From NCBI GenBank assembly GCA_945888325.1, contig CAMDAC010000021.1, forward strand, positions 1 to 53,049: 53,049 nucleotides of DNA. The letters are read 5' to 3'. The DNA is from Candidatus Sulfopaludibacter sp. SbA3 (GTDB lineage: Bacteria > Pseudomonadota > Alphaproteobacteria > Caulobacterales > Hyphomonadaceae). The notes beneath the pieces were generated by a model that was given only the letters and a program-made list of their open reading frames with translations, made no database searches and was not told the DNA's origin. The position numbers were made by a program, and so were the translations under genes. Positions 20,578 through 30,814 of the stretch are shown piece by piece. Position 1 is the stretch's first letter, and each line of letters starts with the position of its first letter.

Positions 20578-21954
20578 ATGCTTTCAGTCCTCGATCTATT
20601 CCGGATAGGCATCGGCCCATCGAGCTCCCACACGGTCGGCCCGATCCGGATTGCGGGGCGGTTCCTGCAGGAACTTGAGCAGCTGGGCGCCCTCGGCGCT
20701 GTTGAGCGGATTGATGTCGAGCTGCAGGGCTCGCTGGCGTTGACGGGGGCAGGGCATGCGACGCCCAAGGCCGTGATGCTGGGCCTCCTGGGGCTTGATC
20801 CCGAAACGCTTGATCCTGAGGATGCGGACAACAAGGTTGCTGCGCTGGAAGCGCGAGGGATGCTGGCGCTGCCCGGTGGCCGCGTCATACCGTTTGATGC
20901 GGCGCGCGACATCCGCTTTGCGTACGAGGTGCTGCCCAAGCTGCACCCGAACGGGATGCGTTTGCGCGCGTTTGACGGCGCCGGGGACGTTCTCGCAGAC
21001 AGCACATGGTACTCCACCGGCGGCGGGTTCATCGCGTCACAGCGCCAGCTGGAACGTCCGGTTCGGGACGATATTGTGCCCACCGGTCCTGCCGTCCCGC
21101 ATCCTTTCATCTCGGCGGCCGAACTTCTCGACATCTGCCACGCGACGGGTCTCCCAATCGATGCGGTGATCATGACAAACGAGAGCGCGAAGCGGACGCC
21201 CGACGAGACGAACGCGGCGCTGGACCGGATCGCGTCGGTGATGATGGCGTGTATCGACCGGGGATTGTCCCGCACCGGAATTCTTCCCGGCAGCCTCAAG
21301 GTGAGGCGCCGTGCGCCTGAAATCTGGCGGAAACTGACCAGCGGTCCGCCGTCGAACGAGCGCGAACAGTTGTTTGACTGGCTCAACGTCTATGCGATGG
21401 CGGTGAACGAAGAGAATGCGGCCGGCGGGCAGGTGGTGACGGCGCCGACCAATGGCGCGGCGGGCATTCTTCCGTCGGTGATCCGTCACTATTGCTGGGA
21501 CGCCGAAGACAGGTTCGTCCGGGTCCGGAAGTTCTTGCTGACGGCTGGGGGCGTGGGCTTGCTGTACAAGCAGCGTGCCTCGATCTCGGGCGCCGAAATG
21601 GGCTGTCAGGGCGAAGTCGGCGTGGCCTGCTCGATGGCAGCGGCTGGGCTTGCAGCCGTGTGGGGCGGCACGCCGCAACAGGTGGCGAATGCGGCCGAGA
21701 TCGGCATGGAGCACAATCTGGGGCTGACCTGCGATCCGGTTGGCGGCCTCGTGCAGATTCCCTGCATCGAGCGCAATGCCATCGGTTCGGTGAAGGCGGC
21801 GAATGCCGCCCGTCTGGCGCTTCACTCCCTTGAACAGACGAAGGTATCGCTGGACCAGGTGATCGAAACGATGCGCCAGACAGGCATCGACATGTCGTCG
21901 AAGTATAAGGAGACGAGCCAGGGCGGTCTGGCCGTCAATGTCGTAGAGTGCTGA
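20578..21954 (+). CDS. sdaA: L-serine ammonia-lyase (single-chain, 4Fe-4S)
   Basis: L-serine dehydratase deaminates L-serine to pyruvate and ammonia with an oxygen-sensitive 4Fe-4S cluster. The 458 residues carry both the beta (N-terminal) and alpha (C-terminal) domains in one chain. The N-terminal [13 protein letters not shown] motif is present and the cluster cysteines are C343, C385 and C396, the same spacing as in the Legionella enzyme. The ATG at 20578 has CGGGAG upstream. The gene ends four bases before the convergent XRE regulator. Confidence 0.96.
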   Translation: MLSVLDLFRIGIGPSSSHTVGPIRIAGRFLQELEQLGALGAVERIDVELQGSLALTGAGHATPKAVMLGLLGLDPETLDPEDADNKVAALEARGMLALPGGRVIPFDAARDIRFAYEVLPKLHPNGMRLRAFDGAGDVLADSTWYSTGGGFIASQRQLERPVRDDIVPTGPAVPHPFISAAELLDICHATGLPIDAVIMTNESAKRTPDETNAALDRIASVMMACIDRGLSRTGILPGSLKVRRRAPEIWRKLTSGPPSNEREQLFDWLNVYAMAVNEENAAGGQVVTAPTNGAAGILPSVIRHYCWDAEDRFVRVRKFLLTAGGVGLLYKQRASISGAEMGCQGEVGVACSMAAAGLAAVWGGTPQQVANAAEIGMEHNLGLTCDPVGGLVQIPCIERNAIGSVKAANAARLALHSLEQTKVSLDQVIETMRQTGIDMSSKYKETSQGGLAVNVVEC

Positions 21955-21958
21955 GCGC

Positions 21959-22339
21959 TCAGTCGGACGACAGGGCGCGCAGGACTTTCGCCATCGATTC
22001 AAGTTTCGGCACGGAACTCGTCCGGTCGATCAGGGTGTGGCAACGGGCGCGGGCTTCCGTAACGGGATCCCGCTTGTCGGGCGTGCCGGCTTCAGCGTCC
22101 TGGAACAATTCCGCGATGGGGACGCGCAGCACACGGGCGACGCTGGCGAGCATGCCGGCGCTCAGACGGTTGGTGCCCGTCTCGTATTTCTGCAGTTGCT
22201 GATGGCTGATCCCGAGCTCCTGACCCAACTCGGACAGGGTGAAATTCTGAGCTGTGCGAAGTTCGCGGATCTTCTCGCCGACCATCTGGTCAATGCGCGT
22301 GGGGGAACGGGAACCGGCGATTCTAGCTTCTTCGACCAT
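21959..22339 (-). CDS. XRE-family transcriptional regulator
   Basis: This 126-residue DNA-binding protein has one helix-turn-helix of the Cro/C1 type at about residues 20-75 (EKIRELRTAQNFTLSELGQELGISHQQLQKYETG). A C-terminal helical tail contains DPVTEARARCHTLIDRTSS. An AAAGGT stretch lies upstream of the ATG, and the gap before it is AT-rich with a TATAAC-like -10 on the minus strand. Neighbours are tamB upstream on the same strand and convergent sdaA. The targets are not evident, and self-regulation is a default guess. Confidence 0.88.
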   Translation of the reverse strand: MVEEARIAGSRSPTRIDQMVGEKIRELRTAQNFTLSELGQELGISHQQLQKYETGTNRLSAGMLASVARVLRVPIAELFQDAEAGTPDKRDPVTEARARCHTLIDRTSSVPKLESMAKVLRALSSD

Positions 22340-22464
22340 TTTTCTACCTTTTGGCTAATTTTTTTGTGTCCATCCGCAGAAAGCGGAAGGCAATCGAACC
22401 GGTACGTTAAAATATGTTATACTGAGGGGTCTGTCGTGTTATCGAATTGACAGAAGGCGTCAGG

Positions 22465-22485
22465 AAAATGACAGCGGACGTGTCA
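22465..22485 (-). terminator. Probable terminator after tamB
   Basis: Directly after the tamB stop, TGACA and TGTCA pair across a seven-base loop and are followed on the minus strand by TTTT. The 5-base-pair stem is short, so termination may be partial. Two TGACAG copies 21 bases apart (22448-22453 and 22469-22474) could instead be binding sites for the neighbouring XRE regulator. Confidence 0.4.
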
Positions 22486-25400
22486 CTAGTAGTCCTTTTT
22501 CCAACGTACCGACACACGCGAATCTCCAGTGGAACTGGTCTCGGAAGAGACTGAAACCTGGGGCCGGGGCTGCCATTCGACTTCCACAGAATTTCCAGCC
22601 GCGCCTTGAGTCGTCACCTCGAGGTAGACATCCGGGGCAAGGTACTGACCGACACCAAGCTCCGCATTACCGGCATTGTCCACCCCGAAGCGCAGCCGGT
22701 CAACACCCAAGCCCGCCTGGATCACACCAATGGGGTTGATGCCTGTATCCTGACCGGCCAAGCGCGCGATGGATGTCGCGAGTTCAGCGGCCTCGAGAGC
22801 CGAGAGGTCCACGGAGGAGCGGCCGAACAACATCCGTGAAAGGATTTCATCTTCCGGCAGTGAGGGCGTGCTGCTCAGCTCGATGGTGGGCTTCGACGGC
22901 GATCCGCCGACATCGGCGCGCACGGAAAAACCGTCGACTTCGCGGGTGGCGGACACGGCAAGGCGCGCGGTATCTATCGGCCCGTCGAAGGTGATCTGTC
23001 CGGTTTCAAACTCGAAAGGACGCTGGGCGAGCTCAAGCGAGCCGCGTGCGAGAGTCGCACGGCCGTTGAGCAGAAGGCTGTCAGGCTTTCCGGTCACATC
23101 GAGGTTGACGCCCCAGTCGCTGTCGAGCCCGCGGCCGCGCACGATGATGCCGCGCGACGCTGAGACTTTCAGCGCGAGACGAATTGGTTTGTTCAGCAGT
23201 ATGTCCCGTTCCGCTTCCGGATCGTCCGTGGTCCAGCGCACGTTCAGGGTGCGGATGGATGTGTCCGAAAAATTGTCAATGTTGAAGCGGGCATCGTTCA
23301 CAGCAAGATTCCCGCTGAGGACGCGGTCGACTGCGCCCTCGGTCAGTTTCGCATTGCCGGTGATCCGGGCCTGGTCCCCGAGCCGGTCGTAGATCAGTAT
23401 ACGGTTCAGGTTTACGTCAATGCCGGTTTCTTTTTCGGCGAGGCGTCCGTCAAAGGTAAGCGTTCCGCCGCCTGTGCCTGCACCTGAACCCACGAGGGTC
23501 AGGACGCGCTTGTCGTATTTGACCTGCAGTTCGAGATCTTTCAGGCTGAGACCCGTCGCGCCGTATTCATAGATGCCGCCGGTGATTTCCGAATTCGCCT
23601 CAATGAGCGGCTCCGAGAGCGTGCCGGACAGGCGTGTGCGGCTGGTGAGCTTGCCGCCGATATCGTGACCATACGCCAGCGCGATCAGCCGGAGCGCCTT
23701 GAGATCGCCGTTGATGTCGAGCAATGCCTCAATCGCACGCTCCTGATCGAGACGGACCATACCCGCGGGCGTTGCGGTAACCGGCAGGCGTCCTGCCGCA
23801 TTGGCCTTTAGATCAGGGCCGTACGTTGACTCCGCCGTAAACGTCAGCGCACGGCGATCAAGGCGTCCGCTCAAGTCGAAGTCCAGCGAGGTCGATACGC
23901 CGGAAACAGCGCTGATGGCAGACAGGCTGAAGCCACCTTCGGGATTCTCCCCGAACAGACGTCCGTTTGCGCGGCCAGAGATGACGGCGTCTACCGCGGG
24001 ATAGCCAAGCGCGACGAGCACCGGCGCAATCGACAGGTCTTCCAAGGCGAGCGTGCTGCTGGTTGTTTCATTGCCGGCGTGAAGGCGCGCCTTGAGGCTG
24101 CCGCCAAGCAGAGAGATATCGGCATCCACGGTGGGGGACGGGCCCAGCGACCATTCCACGTCATCGCGCGTGGCAATGGCGATGCCGAGCAGGTCGCCCG
24201 TAAGCGACAAGGTGCCGGATGCCGGGCCGTCTGCCATCGCGACGAGGCCGGAGAAGTCCATGTCGCTGCTCGCGCCTGGCAGTGCATCGACGAGGCGGCC
24301 TTCAAACCGGTATCCGGCCGGCGTGGTCGTGACCGTGCCGATGACTTCGTCGATCTCAAGGCGCTCGGAGAGGCGGATGTTGCGCGCTTCGAACTCGGCA
24401 CCCACCGCGAACGGGTCTTCTCCCGTGCGCCCGCCTGTACCCTTGAGCTTCAGCGAACCGAACGTGATGCCTGCGATTTCAAACGTATCGGCCTCGGCGT
24501 CGATATCCGCTTCAATCTCGCCGCCATCCTGCAGGGATGCAGAGCCGGAGAATTCGACGCTACCGAGACGGCCGTCGATGGCGTTAAACCGCGTGGTCTT
24601 GCCCGTGCGGTCAAGCAGGAAGGAAACAGCAGACGCCTGGCCATCCGACCGTCCGGTCAATTTGACGGGTCCGGAAATGTCGCCATCGTCCAGCCGGAGT
24701 TCGGCCTGGGCAGCGAGATTGGATACGCTCCGTCCACTGACGACTGCACTGCCATTTTCAGACGTTGCGGTCAGCAACAGGTTTCCCGATCGGCGCTTCA
24801 GGTGCGCGGTGACCGCCCCAAGATCCACCTGGTTGCCGGAAACATCAAGGGATTGAAGCTGCTGGAAAACGAACTTCAGATCCGGGCTCTGCGGGCCGTA
24901 AATCCGGCCGATGACTTGTCCCTCTGCGCCTGGCAGGCGCACATCGAGCCGGCGGATGAGGCTGGCTTCCGGTTTGATGGCGAGCATGCCGCGCATCGTG
25001 CCGCGGCCTTCGACCAGCGGCTTGAGCTGGTTGATGCTGGTGGTGAGGCCCGAGAGGTTCAGGTTCAGGCCGAGTTCGAAATCGCGGAGTTGACCCTTCG
25101 CCTGCACGAACCCGGCCGCATTGCCGCCGAAACCGCCGGGAAGCGCGCCTATGGATTGCGTGATCTTGCCTGAGACGTTGATCGAGTCGTCGGCAAAGCT
25201 CGCTTCGCCCAGAAGCTGGGCGGTGCCGGATTTGTGCGTGAGTTCGACGGCATCGACGAGAAGGCGGCGCGTCTCAATGTCGAAGTTGCCATTGCCGGAA
25301 ATGTGAACTTCATCACCGAGAATTCCGGCGATTTCGGAATTGCCGGAAAACGGTTTGCCGACCGTTACATCGCCGATGAAAGGAATGCGGCCGTCTTCAA

Positions 25401-26592
25401 GGCTGGCAGTCACCGGACCGGCCAGCCACTCGAACGGAAGGTCCGCTTCCGGTTTCACCTCAAGGCGCGTGTCGCCAGAATACTGATAGCCTGCGTCCTG
25501 CTTCTCGAGGGTTCCGTTGAGCACGACAAGCCGCGGGGCATTCCAATACGGCGCGAGGGATGTGAGGCGAGCGGCAAGACGGGCGGGCGCCGCCAGTTCC
25601 AGGCGGTTGGCTCTTGCCTTGCCCGAGAGGTGCACGTTGCCGGCGGCGATGCGGCTGTCGACCGTGAAGGAAACGAGGGCCTTTTCGAAGGCGGCGGTGA
25701 TATCCGCTTCCGCGCGAGGGCCAAGGAAGGCGGCGAGTTTTTCGGAGATCGGCAAGGCGCCGGCATCCATCCGTACACTGGCATCGAGCGCGCCGTTCTC
25801 CAGCTTGCCCGAAAGGAAGACCTTGTCGCTTCCGTCGACCGTCAGACGCGCTTCGCCGCGGCCGTCGTTCAAGTCTCCGGCGGCGGTGGCCGCTACAACC
25901 GCCGAGGCCCCTTGGGGCAGCCGAAGCAGATGCGCAAACACGCCGCCCGCAGGCGCAGTCGCGTCGATGATGACGTCGAACGCGGAGTTCTCGTCACGGA
26001 GGATTTTCGCTTCGATGCGGTCCCCGGCGCCTTCGAGCGGTGAGATATCGAGCTGGGCATCGATCGATCCGTTGCGCGCGTTGAGGAAGCGGGCCGAAAC
26101 GGCGGACGCCGACGCGGGGCCTGCAACGCCTTCGGCCAGGACCAGCCGGTCAATCGTTGCCTGTCCCAGACGCAACTCCCAAGGGTCGCTGTCGGTCTTT
26201 GGCCGTTTGGCGCGCACGGGCCGGCGCAGGACGTTGATTTCCGACACCGATAGCTGTGACAGATCCACGGTACGCGACAGGAGCGCCATGGGGGACCAGG
26301 AGAGGTCCACCGAATCCGCCGAGAACCAGACGCCTGACGCGTCACGAATTTCAATGGAACCTACCGACAGCGAAGACAGGGGGTCGCCTTCAAGCTTCCG
26401 GACACTGAGGCGGCCATATCCGGCAACGTCGCGGCCATCGATCTGGGAGATGACAAAATCCCGGCCAGCGTCCGTCGTAATCCAGTACCGCGCAAAGGCC
26501 AGCAGGATGACCAGCGCAAGTACCAGCGTCACCACCGCGGATGAAACCGGGCGCCGCCGCAGCAGGGAAAAGGGGTTGAAACGGTCGGGCAT
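22486..26592 (-). CDS. tamB: Translocation and assembly module inner-membrane protein TamB
   Basis: TamB spans the periplasm and works with TamA in outer-membrane assembly and probably lipid transport. The 1368-residue protein begins with one membrane anchor at about residues 16-36 (SSAVVTLVLALVILLAFARYW). A very long beta-rich body follows, and the conserved C-terminal DUF490/TamB domain contains ILSRMLFGRSSVDLSALEAAELATSIARLAG and ends VSVRWKKDY. Its ATG overlaps the tamA stop by one base (TGATG). The length is typical. Confidence 0.96.
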   Translation of the reverse strand: MPDRFNPFSLLRRRPVSSAVVTLVLALVILLAFARYWITTDAGRDFVISQIDGRDVAGYGRLSVRKLEGDPLSSLSVGSIEIRDASGVWFSADSVDLSWSPMALLSRTVDLSQLSVSEINVLRRPVRAKRPKTDSDPWELRLGQATIDRLVLAEGVAGPASASAVSARFLNARNGSIDAQLDISPLEGAGDRIEAKILRDENSAFDVIIDATAPAGGVFAHLLRLPQGASAVVAATAAGDLNDGRGEARLTVDGSDKVFLSGKLENGALDASVRMDAGALPISEKLAAFLGPRAEADITAAFEKALVSFTVDSRIAAGNVHLSGKARANRLELAAPARLAARLTSLAPYWNAPRLVVLNGTLEKQDAGYQYSGDTRLEVKPEADLPFEWLAGPVTASLEDGRIPFIGDVTVGKPFSGNSEIAGILGDEVHISGNGNFDIETRRLLVDAVELTHKSGTAQLLGEASFADDSINVSGKITQSIGALPGGFGGNAAGFVQAKGQLRDFELGLNLNLSGLTTSINQLKPLVEGRGTMRGMLAIKPEASLIRRLDVRLPGAEGQVIGRIYGPQSPDLKFVFQQLQSLDVSGNQVDLGAVTAHLKRRSGNLLLTATSENGSAVVSGRSVSNLAAQAELRLDDGDISGPVKLTGRSDGQASAVSFLLDRTGKTTRFNAIDGRLGSVEFSGSASLQDGGEIEADIDAEADTFEIAGITFGSLKLKGTGGRTGEDPFAVGAEFEARNIRLSERLEIDEVIGTVTTTPAGYRFEGRLVDALPGASSDMDFSGLVAMADGPASGTLSLTGDLLGIAIATRDDVEWSLGPSPTVDADISLLGGSLKARLHAGNETTSSTLALEDLSIAPVLVALGYPAVDAVISGRANGRLFGENPEGGFSLSAISAVSGVSTSLDFDLSGRLDRRALTFTAESTYGPDLKANAAGRLPVTATPAGMVRLDQERAIEALLDINGDLKALRLIALAYGHDIGGKLTSRTRLSGTLSEPLIEANSEITGGIYEYGATGLSLKDLELQVKYDKRVLTLVGSGAGTGGGTLTFDGRLAEKETGIDVNLNRILIYDRLGDQARITGNAKLTEGAVDRVLSGNLAVNDARFNIDNFSDTSIRTLNVRWTTDDPEAERDILLNKPIRLALKVSASRGIIVRGRGLDSDWGVNLDVTGKPDSLLLNGRATLARGSLELAQRPFEFETGQITFDGPIDTARLAVSATREVDGFSVRADVGGSPSKPTIELSSTPSLPEDEILSRMLFGRSSVDLSALEAAELATSIARLAGQDTGINPIGVIQAGLGVDRLRFGVDNAGNAELGVGQYLAPDVYLEVTTQGAAGNSVEVEWQPRPQVSVSSETSSTGDSRVSVRWKKDY

Positions 26593-28409
26593 CAGAAGGC
26601 CTGGCCGATCGAGATATAGACTTGCACCGGCGAGTCGCCGTCCCGGCGGTCCAGCGGCGTGGCGATATCGAGCCGGATGGGGCCGAAACCCGGATAGTAG
26701 CGCACGCCGAGTCCCACCGACGCGGCTGCATCTGAAAACACCGACCCCGGATCATCGCTCGCGGCGCCGAGATCTGTGAACAGCGCGTAACCGAAACGCT
26801 CCGTCGCCCGCCAGCGCAGTTCCGCGGACGCCGAGAAAAGGTTGCGGCCGCCTACCAGATCGCCAAATGCGTTTCGTGGAGAGAGGCTCTGATAGTCGTA
26901 TCCGCGAACCGTGCCGCCGCCGCCCGCAAAGAACAGCCTGTCGGGTGGCACGTCGTCCGAGCCGATGAAGGCGCCGTATTCCGCCCGGAAGGCCGCGACG
27001 AGATCGTCCGCAATCGCCCTGTAAGTCGCGCCGGAAAGCTGAAGGCGCGTATAGCCCGGCGTGTCATCGCCGATCGAGATGCCGGTGTCGGCGGCGGCAA
27101 AGAAACGGAAGCCCGATTGTGGATCCAGCGGATCGCCGACATCGGTGTAGTTGGCGGAGACTGGGAAGGAGAGGGTGAACTGGTCTCGCTCGATGCCGCC
27201 AACGATGCGGGCGCGCTCGTCGACCGTGCGGGTCGCGTCGAGGGCGGTACCGATCGATATGGTCAGCTGGCGCGAGAGGGGCTGGGCCAGCGCGGCGCTG
27301 ACGCGCGCGCCCTGAAGGTCATAGGCATCCGTCTGCTCGGCGCGCACACCGGCTTCGAGAGACAGGGTGCGGCCATATCTGCCGATGTTCGGTCGCTCGT
27401 AGGTGGTTGCCAGCTCCTGACCGAGTGTCGCGACTTTTGTGCTTACGCGCAGACGGTCGGCACGGCCCGTCAGGTTGCGGCGCTCCCAATAGGTATCGAC
27501 GCCGACGCCTTCGGTTGTCGAGGCCGTGACACCGGCGCTGACGGTGCGCGGCTTTCCTTCCACCAGGGTCGTTGAAACGGTATGCAACCCATCCGGGCCC
27601 GGCGTTTCGGAAATCGTCACGCCGATTCCTTCATACAGACCCGTGGCCCGCAGGCGCGTGCGCAGCTGATCAATGATGGCGGGCGTGTAGAGGTCGCCAT
27701 TGGACCAGGTCTTCAGCGTACGCACTGTTTTCGCAGTGCGCGCATCAGCGTCCGTGATCTCGAGCGCGCCCAGCGACACGCGGGGGCCGGGCACAAGGAG
27801 GAAGGTCAGTTCGACATTGGCCTCTTCGCGCGAGGCCAGCACGTCGATGCCTTCGCTGCGGGCAAACGCATAACCTTGCCGGCGGAGCAGCAGCACGAGC
27901 GCATCGTCGAGCCGCTCGATACTCTGTGTGCGGGCAACCGCGCCGACGGGCAGCTTGCCCAGTTCGGTCTCGAGGCTGCGGGCCACCTCAGGCACCATCG
28001 CATCACGGCCGCTGAAGTCGCGTGTCAGGACCGTGAACAGCGGGCCCGGATCGGCAACGAGCACGCTGGCATCACTGGTCGCATCGATCCGGGAGGGCGC
28101 AATGTCGGCGGCGAGATAGCCTTCGGATGACATCAGGTCGCGGAGGAGGGCGGCCGAACTGTTCATCCGGTTGCGGGCCTCCAGCACACTGCGCGGCGCT
28201 GGTTCGGCGACACGAACGAGGTCATTGGCGCGGGCTGTCAGGGCGGGGGGCATGCCTTCGACGGTGGCGCGGGGCGTCGTTTCGGCTTCCTGGGAAACCA
28301 CGTCGCGAAAGCCCGGAATCAAGGCGCAGGCGGACGTTGCCGCCAGCAGACAGACACCGGCCAAAGGCCGGGTGATCGTCCAAGCGTTGGCCGGTTTCGC
28401 CACTTTCAT
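26592..28409 (-). CDS. tamA: Outer-membrane translocation and assembly module protein TamA
   Basis: TamA is an Omp85-family barrel with periplasmic POTRA domains. The 605-residue form starts with a signal peptide (RPLAGVCLLAATSA) whose cleavage region contains a cysteine. The POTRA region follows, and then a barrel with the essential L6 motif VRGY at residues 501-504. The protein ends in the aromatic VQVYISIGQAF typical of barrel proteins. I chose the ATG at 28409 because it places the signal peptide properly; an upstream ATG at 28457 adds 16 residues. The gene is coupled to tamB. Confidence 0.94.
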   Translation of the reverse strand: MKVAKPANAWTITRPLAGVCLLAATSACALIPGFRDVVSQEAETTPRATVEGMPPALTARANDLVRVAEPAPRSVLEARNRMNSSAALLRDLMSSEGYLAADIAPSRIDATSDASVLVADPGPLFTVLTRDFSGRDAMVPEVARSLETELGKLPVGAVARTQSIERLDDALVLLLRRQGYAFARSEGIDVLASREEANVELTFLLVPGPRVSLGALEITDADARTAKTVRTLKTWSNGDLYTPAIIDQLRTRLRATGLYEGIGVTISETPGPDGLHTVSTTLVEGKPRTVSAGVTASTTEGVGVDTYWERRNLTGRADRLRVSTKVATLGQELATTYERPNIGRYGRTLSLEAGVRAEQTDAYDLQGARVSAALAQPLSRQLTISIGTALDATRTVDERARIVGGIERDQFTLSFPVSANYTDVGDPLDPQSGFRFFAAADTGISIGDDTPGYTRLQLSGATYRAIADDLVAAFRAEYGAFIGSDDVPPDRLFFAGGGGTVRGYDYQSLSPRNAFGDLVGGRNLFSASAELRWRATERFGYALFTDLGAASDDPGSVFSDAAASVGLGVRYYPGFGPIRLDIATPLDRRDGDSPVQVYISIGQAF

Positions 28410-28551
28410 CGTTTGTCTCAGCTTTCTGCCGGGGCAGTACTGCAAGTATTGGCCCATTCATATTGGCGAAACCATAACGTTAACTTGACAGGTGAAAGCT
28501 AAATATTGGTCTTTGCGGGGCTATTTGCCTCTCACGGTTTCGTGACCCTAT

Positions 28552-29601
28552 ATGGCCGGAAACACGGCGGGATTCGGCGAGATGATGTACCTATTGGTCC
28601 TGGGAGGGCTCATTCTGCTGCTGGTCGGCGGGGAAGCCCTGGTTCGCGGGTCGGTCAGCGTGGCCCGGAAACTCAATATTTCCGAGCTGGTAATCGGCCT
28701 GACGCTGGTCGGTTTCGGCACATCCGTCCCGGAACTCGTGACCAGCCTGCAGGCGGTCGACAAAGGCGCCGTCGGGATCGCCATCGGCAATGTCGTCGGC
28801 TCGAACATTGCCAACATCTTCCTCGTGCTGGCGCTGGCCGCGATCATTTCGCCGGTCCTGGTGCATCCGAAGGCGCTCGCGCGTGACGGAACTTTCATGA
28901 TCGCCGTCACCGGTGTGCTTTGCGCCTTGCTCTGGTTCGACCAGTTCAACCGCCTTTCCGGGATCCTGCTACTCGCGCTGCTGATCGCTTACCTCGCCTA
29001 TTCGCTGATTGCTGACCAGAGGCGCCAAAGCGCGGCCGCTGAACTGCATCAGGCCGAAGGCGAGTCCGTCGAGGCGCACTATGGTTTGGGCGTGGGCCTC
29101 GCCATCGCGGTCGCGGGATTGGCCGGCGTCGTGATAGGGGCCAACCTGCTCGTCACCGGGGCCACCTCGCTGGCACGGTCCATCGGCATCAGTGAAACCG
29201 TCATTGGCCTGACGATCGTCGCGATCGGCACAAGCCTGCCGGAACTCGCAACCTCGATCGTAGCGGCCTACCGCAAGCGCGGAGACGTAGCGCTCGGCAA
29301 CATCATCGGCTCGAACATCTTCACCATTCTCGGCATTCTCGGCATCACGTCGCTGGTCAGCCCGTTCACGATCCGGGGCGATATCACAGCGGATGCGATG
29401 GCAGGCGCCGAGCCGGTCAGCATCATTTCATCCGTGGACGTCGGCGCGCTGGTACTTTCGGCGGGCCTGCTGATGCTGTTCGCGATGACCGGCCGCAAGA
29501 TTGCGCGCTGGGAAGGCGCGGTTCTCCTCCTCGGCTACATCCTCTACATGGGCCTGACTTTTGACCTCTTTCCAACAGTGAACCTGATCCCCAATGTCTG
29601 A
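28552..29601 (+). CDS. Calcium/sodium antiporter (CaCA family, YrbG-like)
   Basis: This 349-residue inner-membrane exchanger has about ten transmembrane segments in two inverted halves. Each half carries an alpha repeat: [12 protein letters not shown] with [12 protein letters not shown] in the first, and [12 protein letters not shown] with [11 protein letters not shown] in the second. These glutamates and asparagines bind the cation. It probably exchanges Ca2+ or K+ for Na+ or H+. The start at 28552 is divergent from tamA. The last 8 bases overlap queF, so the two are probably co-transcribed, although their functions are not linked in an obvious way. Confidence 0.93.
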   Translation: MAGNTAGFGEMMYLLVLGGLILLLVGGEALVRGSVSVARKLNISELVIGLTLVGFGTSVPELVTSLQAVDKGAVGIAIGNVVGSNIANIFLVLALAAIISPVLVHPKALARDGTFMIAVTGVLCALLWFDQFNRLSGILLLALLIAYLAYSLIADQRRQSAAAELHQAEGESVEAHYGLGVGLAIAVAGLAGVVIGANLLVTGATSLARSIGISETVIGLTIVAIGTSLPELATSIVAAYRKRGDVALGNIIGSNIFTILGILGITSLVSPFTIRGDITADAMAGAEPVSIISSVDVGALVLSAGLLMLFAMTGRKIARWEGAVLLLGYILYMGLTFDLFPTVNLIPNV

Positions 29602-30061
29602 CCAAACGATCTACCAGGGCCTCGGCCAACTCGGCCGGGAAAGCGCCATCCCCGCCAGCCCCGAAGCCGCGGTGCTGGAGCACGTTGTGAACCCGCACGA
29701 GGATACGCTCTACCTCACGCGCTTCGTGGCGCCGGAGTTCACCTCGCTTTGCCCGGTGACGGGCCAACCCGATTTCGCCCACCTCGTGATCGACTATGCG
29801 CCGGGTCACTGGCTGGTGGAGTCGAAAAGCCTGAAGCTCTACCTGACGAGTTTCCGCAACCACGGCGCCTTCCACGAGGACTGCACGGTCTCGATCGGCA
29901 AACGGATCTTCGACTTCACGCAGGCACGCTGGCTGCGCATCTCGGGCTACTGGTATCCGCGCGGCGGCATTCCGATCGACGTGTTCTGGCAGTCCGGTGC
30001 GGTCCCGGACGGGCTCTATGTTCCTGAGACGGGCGTCGCGCCGTATCGCGGACGAGGCTGA
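29594..30061 (+). CDS. queF: NADPH-dependent 7-cyano-7-deazaguanine reductase QueF
   Basis: QueF reduces preQ0 to preQ1 in queuosine synthesis, a four-electron nitrile reduction. The 155-residue protein is the short unimodular form. The catalytic C53 is in [10 protein letters not shown] with D60, and the substrate-binding motif ESKSLKLYL runs from E76. The ATG is inside the end of the antiporter gene. The stop abuts the stop of the convergent nitroreductase with no base between. Other queuosine genes are not in the window. Confidence 0.96.
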   Translation: MSDQTIYQGLGQLGRESAIPASPEAAVLEHVVNPHEDTLYLTRFVAPEFTSLCPVTGQPDFAHLVIDYAPGHWLVESKSLKLYLTSFRNHGAFHEDCTVSIGKRIFDFTQARWLRISGYWYPRGGIPIDVFWQSGAVPDGLYVPETGVAPYRGRG

Positions 30062-30688
30062 TCAGACGCCGGTCCAGCGCCGGACGCGAGGGCCGATTTC
30101 GGCGCGCACGCGCTCGGGCGTGGCCGCCTTTGCCGTTCCAAGGTGGACAAAACCTGCAATCCGTTCGTGGGTTTCCAGTCCGAGCAACGCGCCGGCTTCG
30201 GCGTCATAGGCGGCCCATTCTGTCAGCCACACGCCCGCCCAACCGCTGGCATTGGCGGCCACAAGAAGATTGTAGCAGAGCGCGCCCGCTGACAGCTCCT
30301 GTTCCCAGACCGGTGTGCGGCCATCTTCGACCGGGCTCGAGATGACGGCGACCACCACGGGCGCCCGCAGCATCGATTTTTCGGCGTCCTCGATCTGCGC
30401 CTCAGGCGCCGCCCGGCCCTTCAGAATCGCCGCGAGCGCGGCGCCGAACTTGCCGCGGGCATCACCCTCAAGCACCACGAACCGCCAAGGTCCGAGCTTT
30501 CGGTGATCCGGGACCCTCGCAGCGACGAGCAGCAGCTCATCGAGTTCGGCCGGATCGGGCCCGGGCGCGCCGAGGACCAGCTTGTTGGCGGATTTGCGCA
30601 GCGCGAGAAACGCGCGGGCGTCTGCGCTGGGGCGGGCGCCGGCGAGGGGCGCGTCACGGAGGGGCGGCGGCGGAAAGCGTTTGGTCAT
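30062..30688 (-). CDS. Nitroreductase family protein
   Basis: The 208-residue FMN-dependent oxidoreductase is of the YdjA/TdsD-like nitroreductase type. It has the N-terminal RKSANKLVLGAPGP, then DELLLVAARVPDHRKLGPWRFVVLEG, which supplies FMN contacts, and GWAGVWLTEW with GFVHLGTAK near the end. I chose the ATG at 30688; a longer open frame reaches 30772 but lacks conserved content. It is convergent with queF and divergent from cysE. The natural substrate is unknown. Confidence 0.9.
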   Translation of the reverse strand: MTKRFPPPPLRDAPLAGARPSADARAFLALRKSANKLVLGAPGPDPAELDELLLVAARVPDHRKLGPWRFVVLEGDARGKFGAALAAILKGRAAPEAQIEDAEKSMLRAPVVVAVISSPVEDGRTPVWEQELSAGALCYNLLVAANASGWAGVWLTEWAAYDAEAGALLGLETHERIAGFVHLGTAKAATPERVRAEIGPRVRRWTGV

Positions 30689-30814
30689 GGCTTTCTGGCT
30701 TAATGCCGGCGGGGCCGGAGGAGAAGCGTCCAAAATGGCGCGTCCCGGCCATGCCAATTGAATTCCGCGCAACTTGACGCCATCTAGTTCCCAGATGCCT
30801 TTCAGGAGCCCGCC

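Noticed and set aside
28485-28490. Perfect TTGACA between tamA and the antiporter gene
   Set aside because: No -10 hexamer stands at a usable distance on that strand, so a promoter call is not supported.
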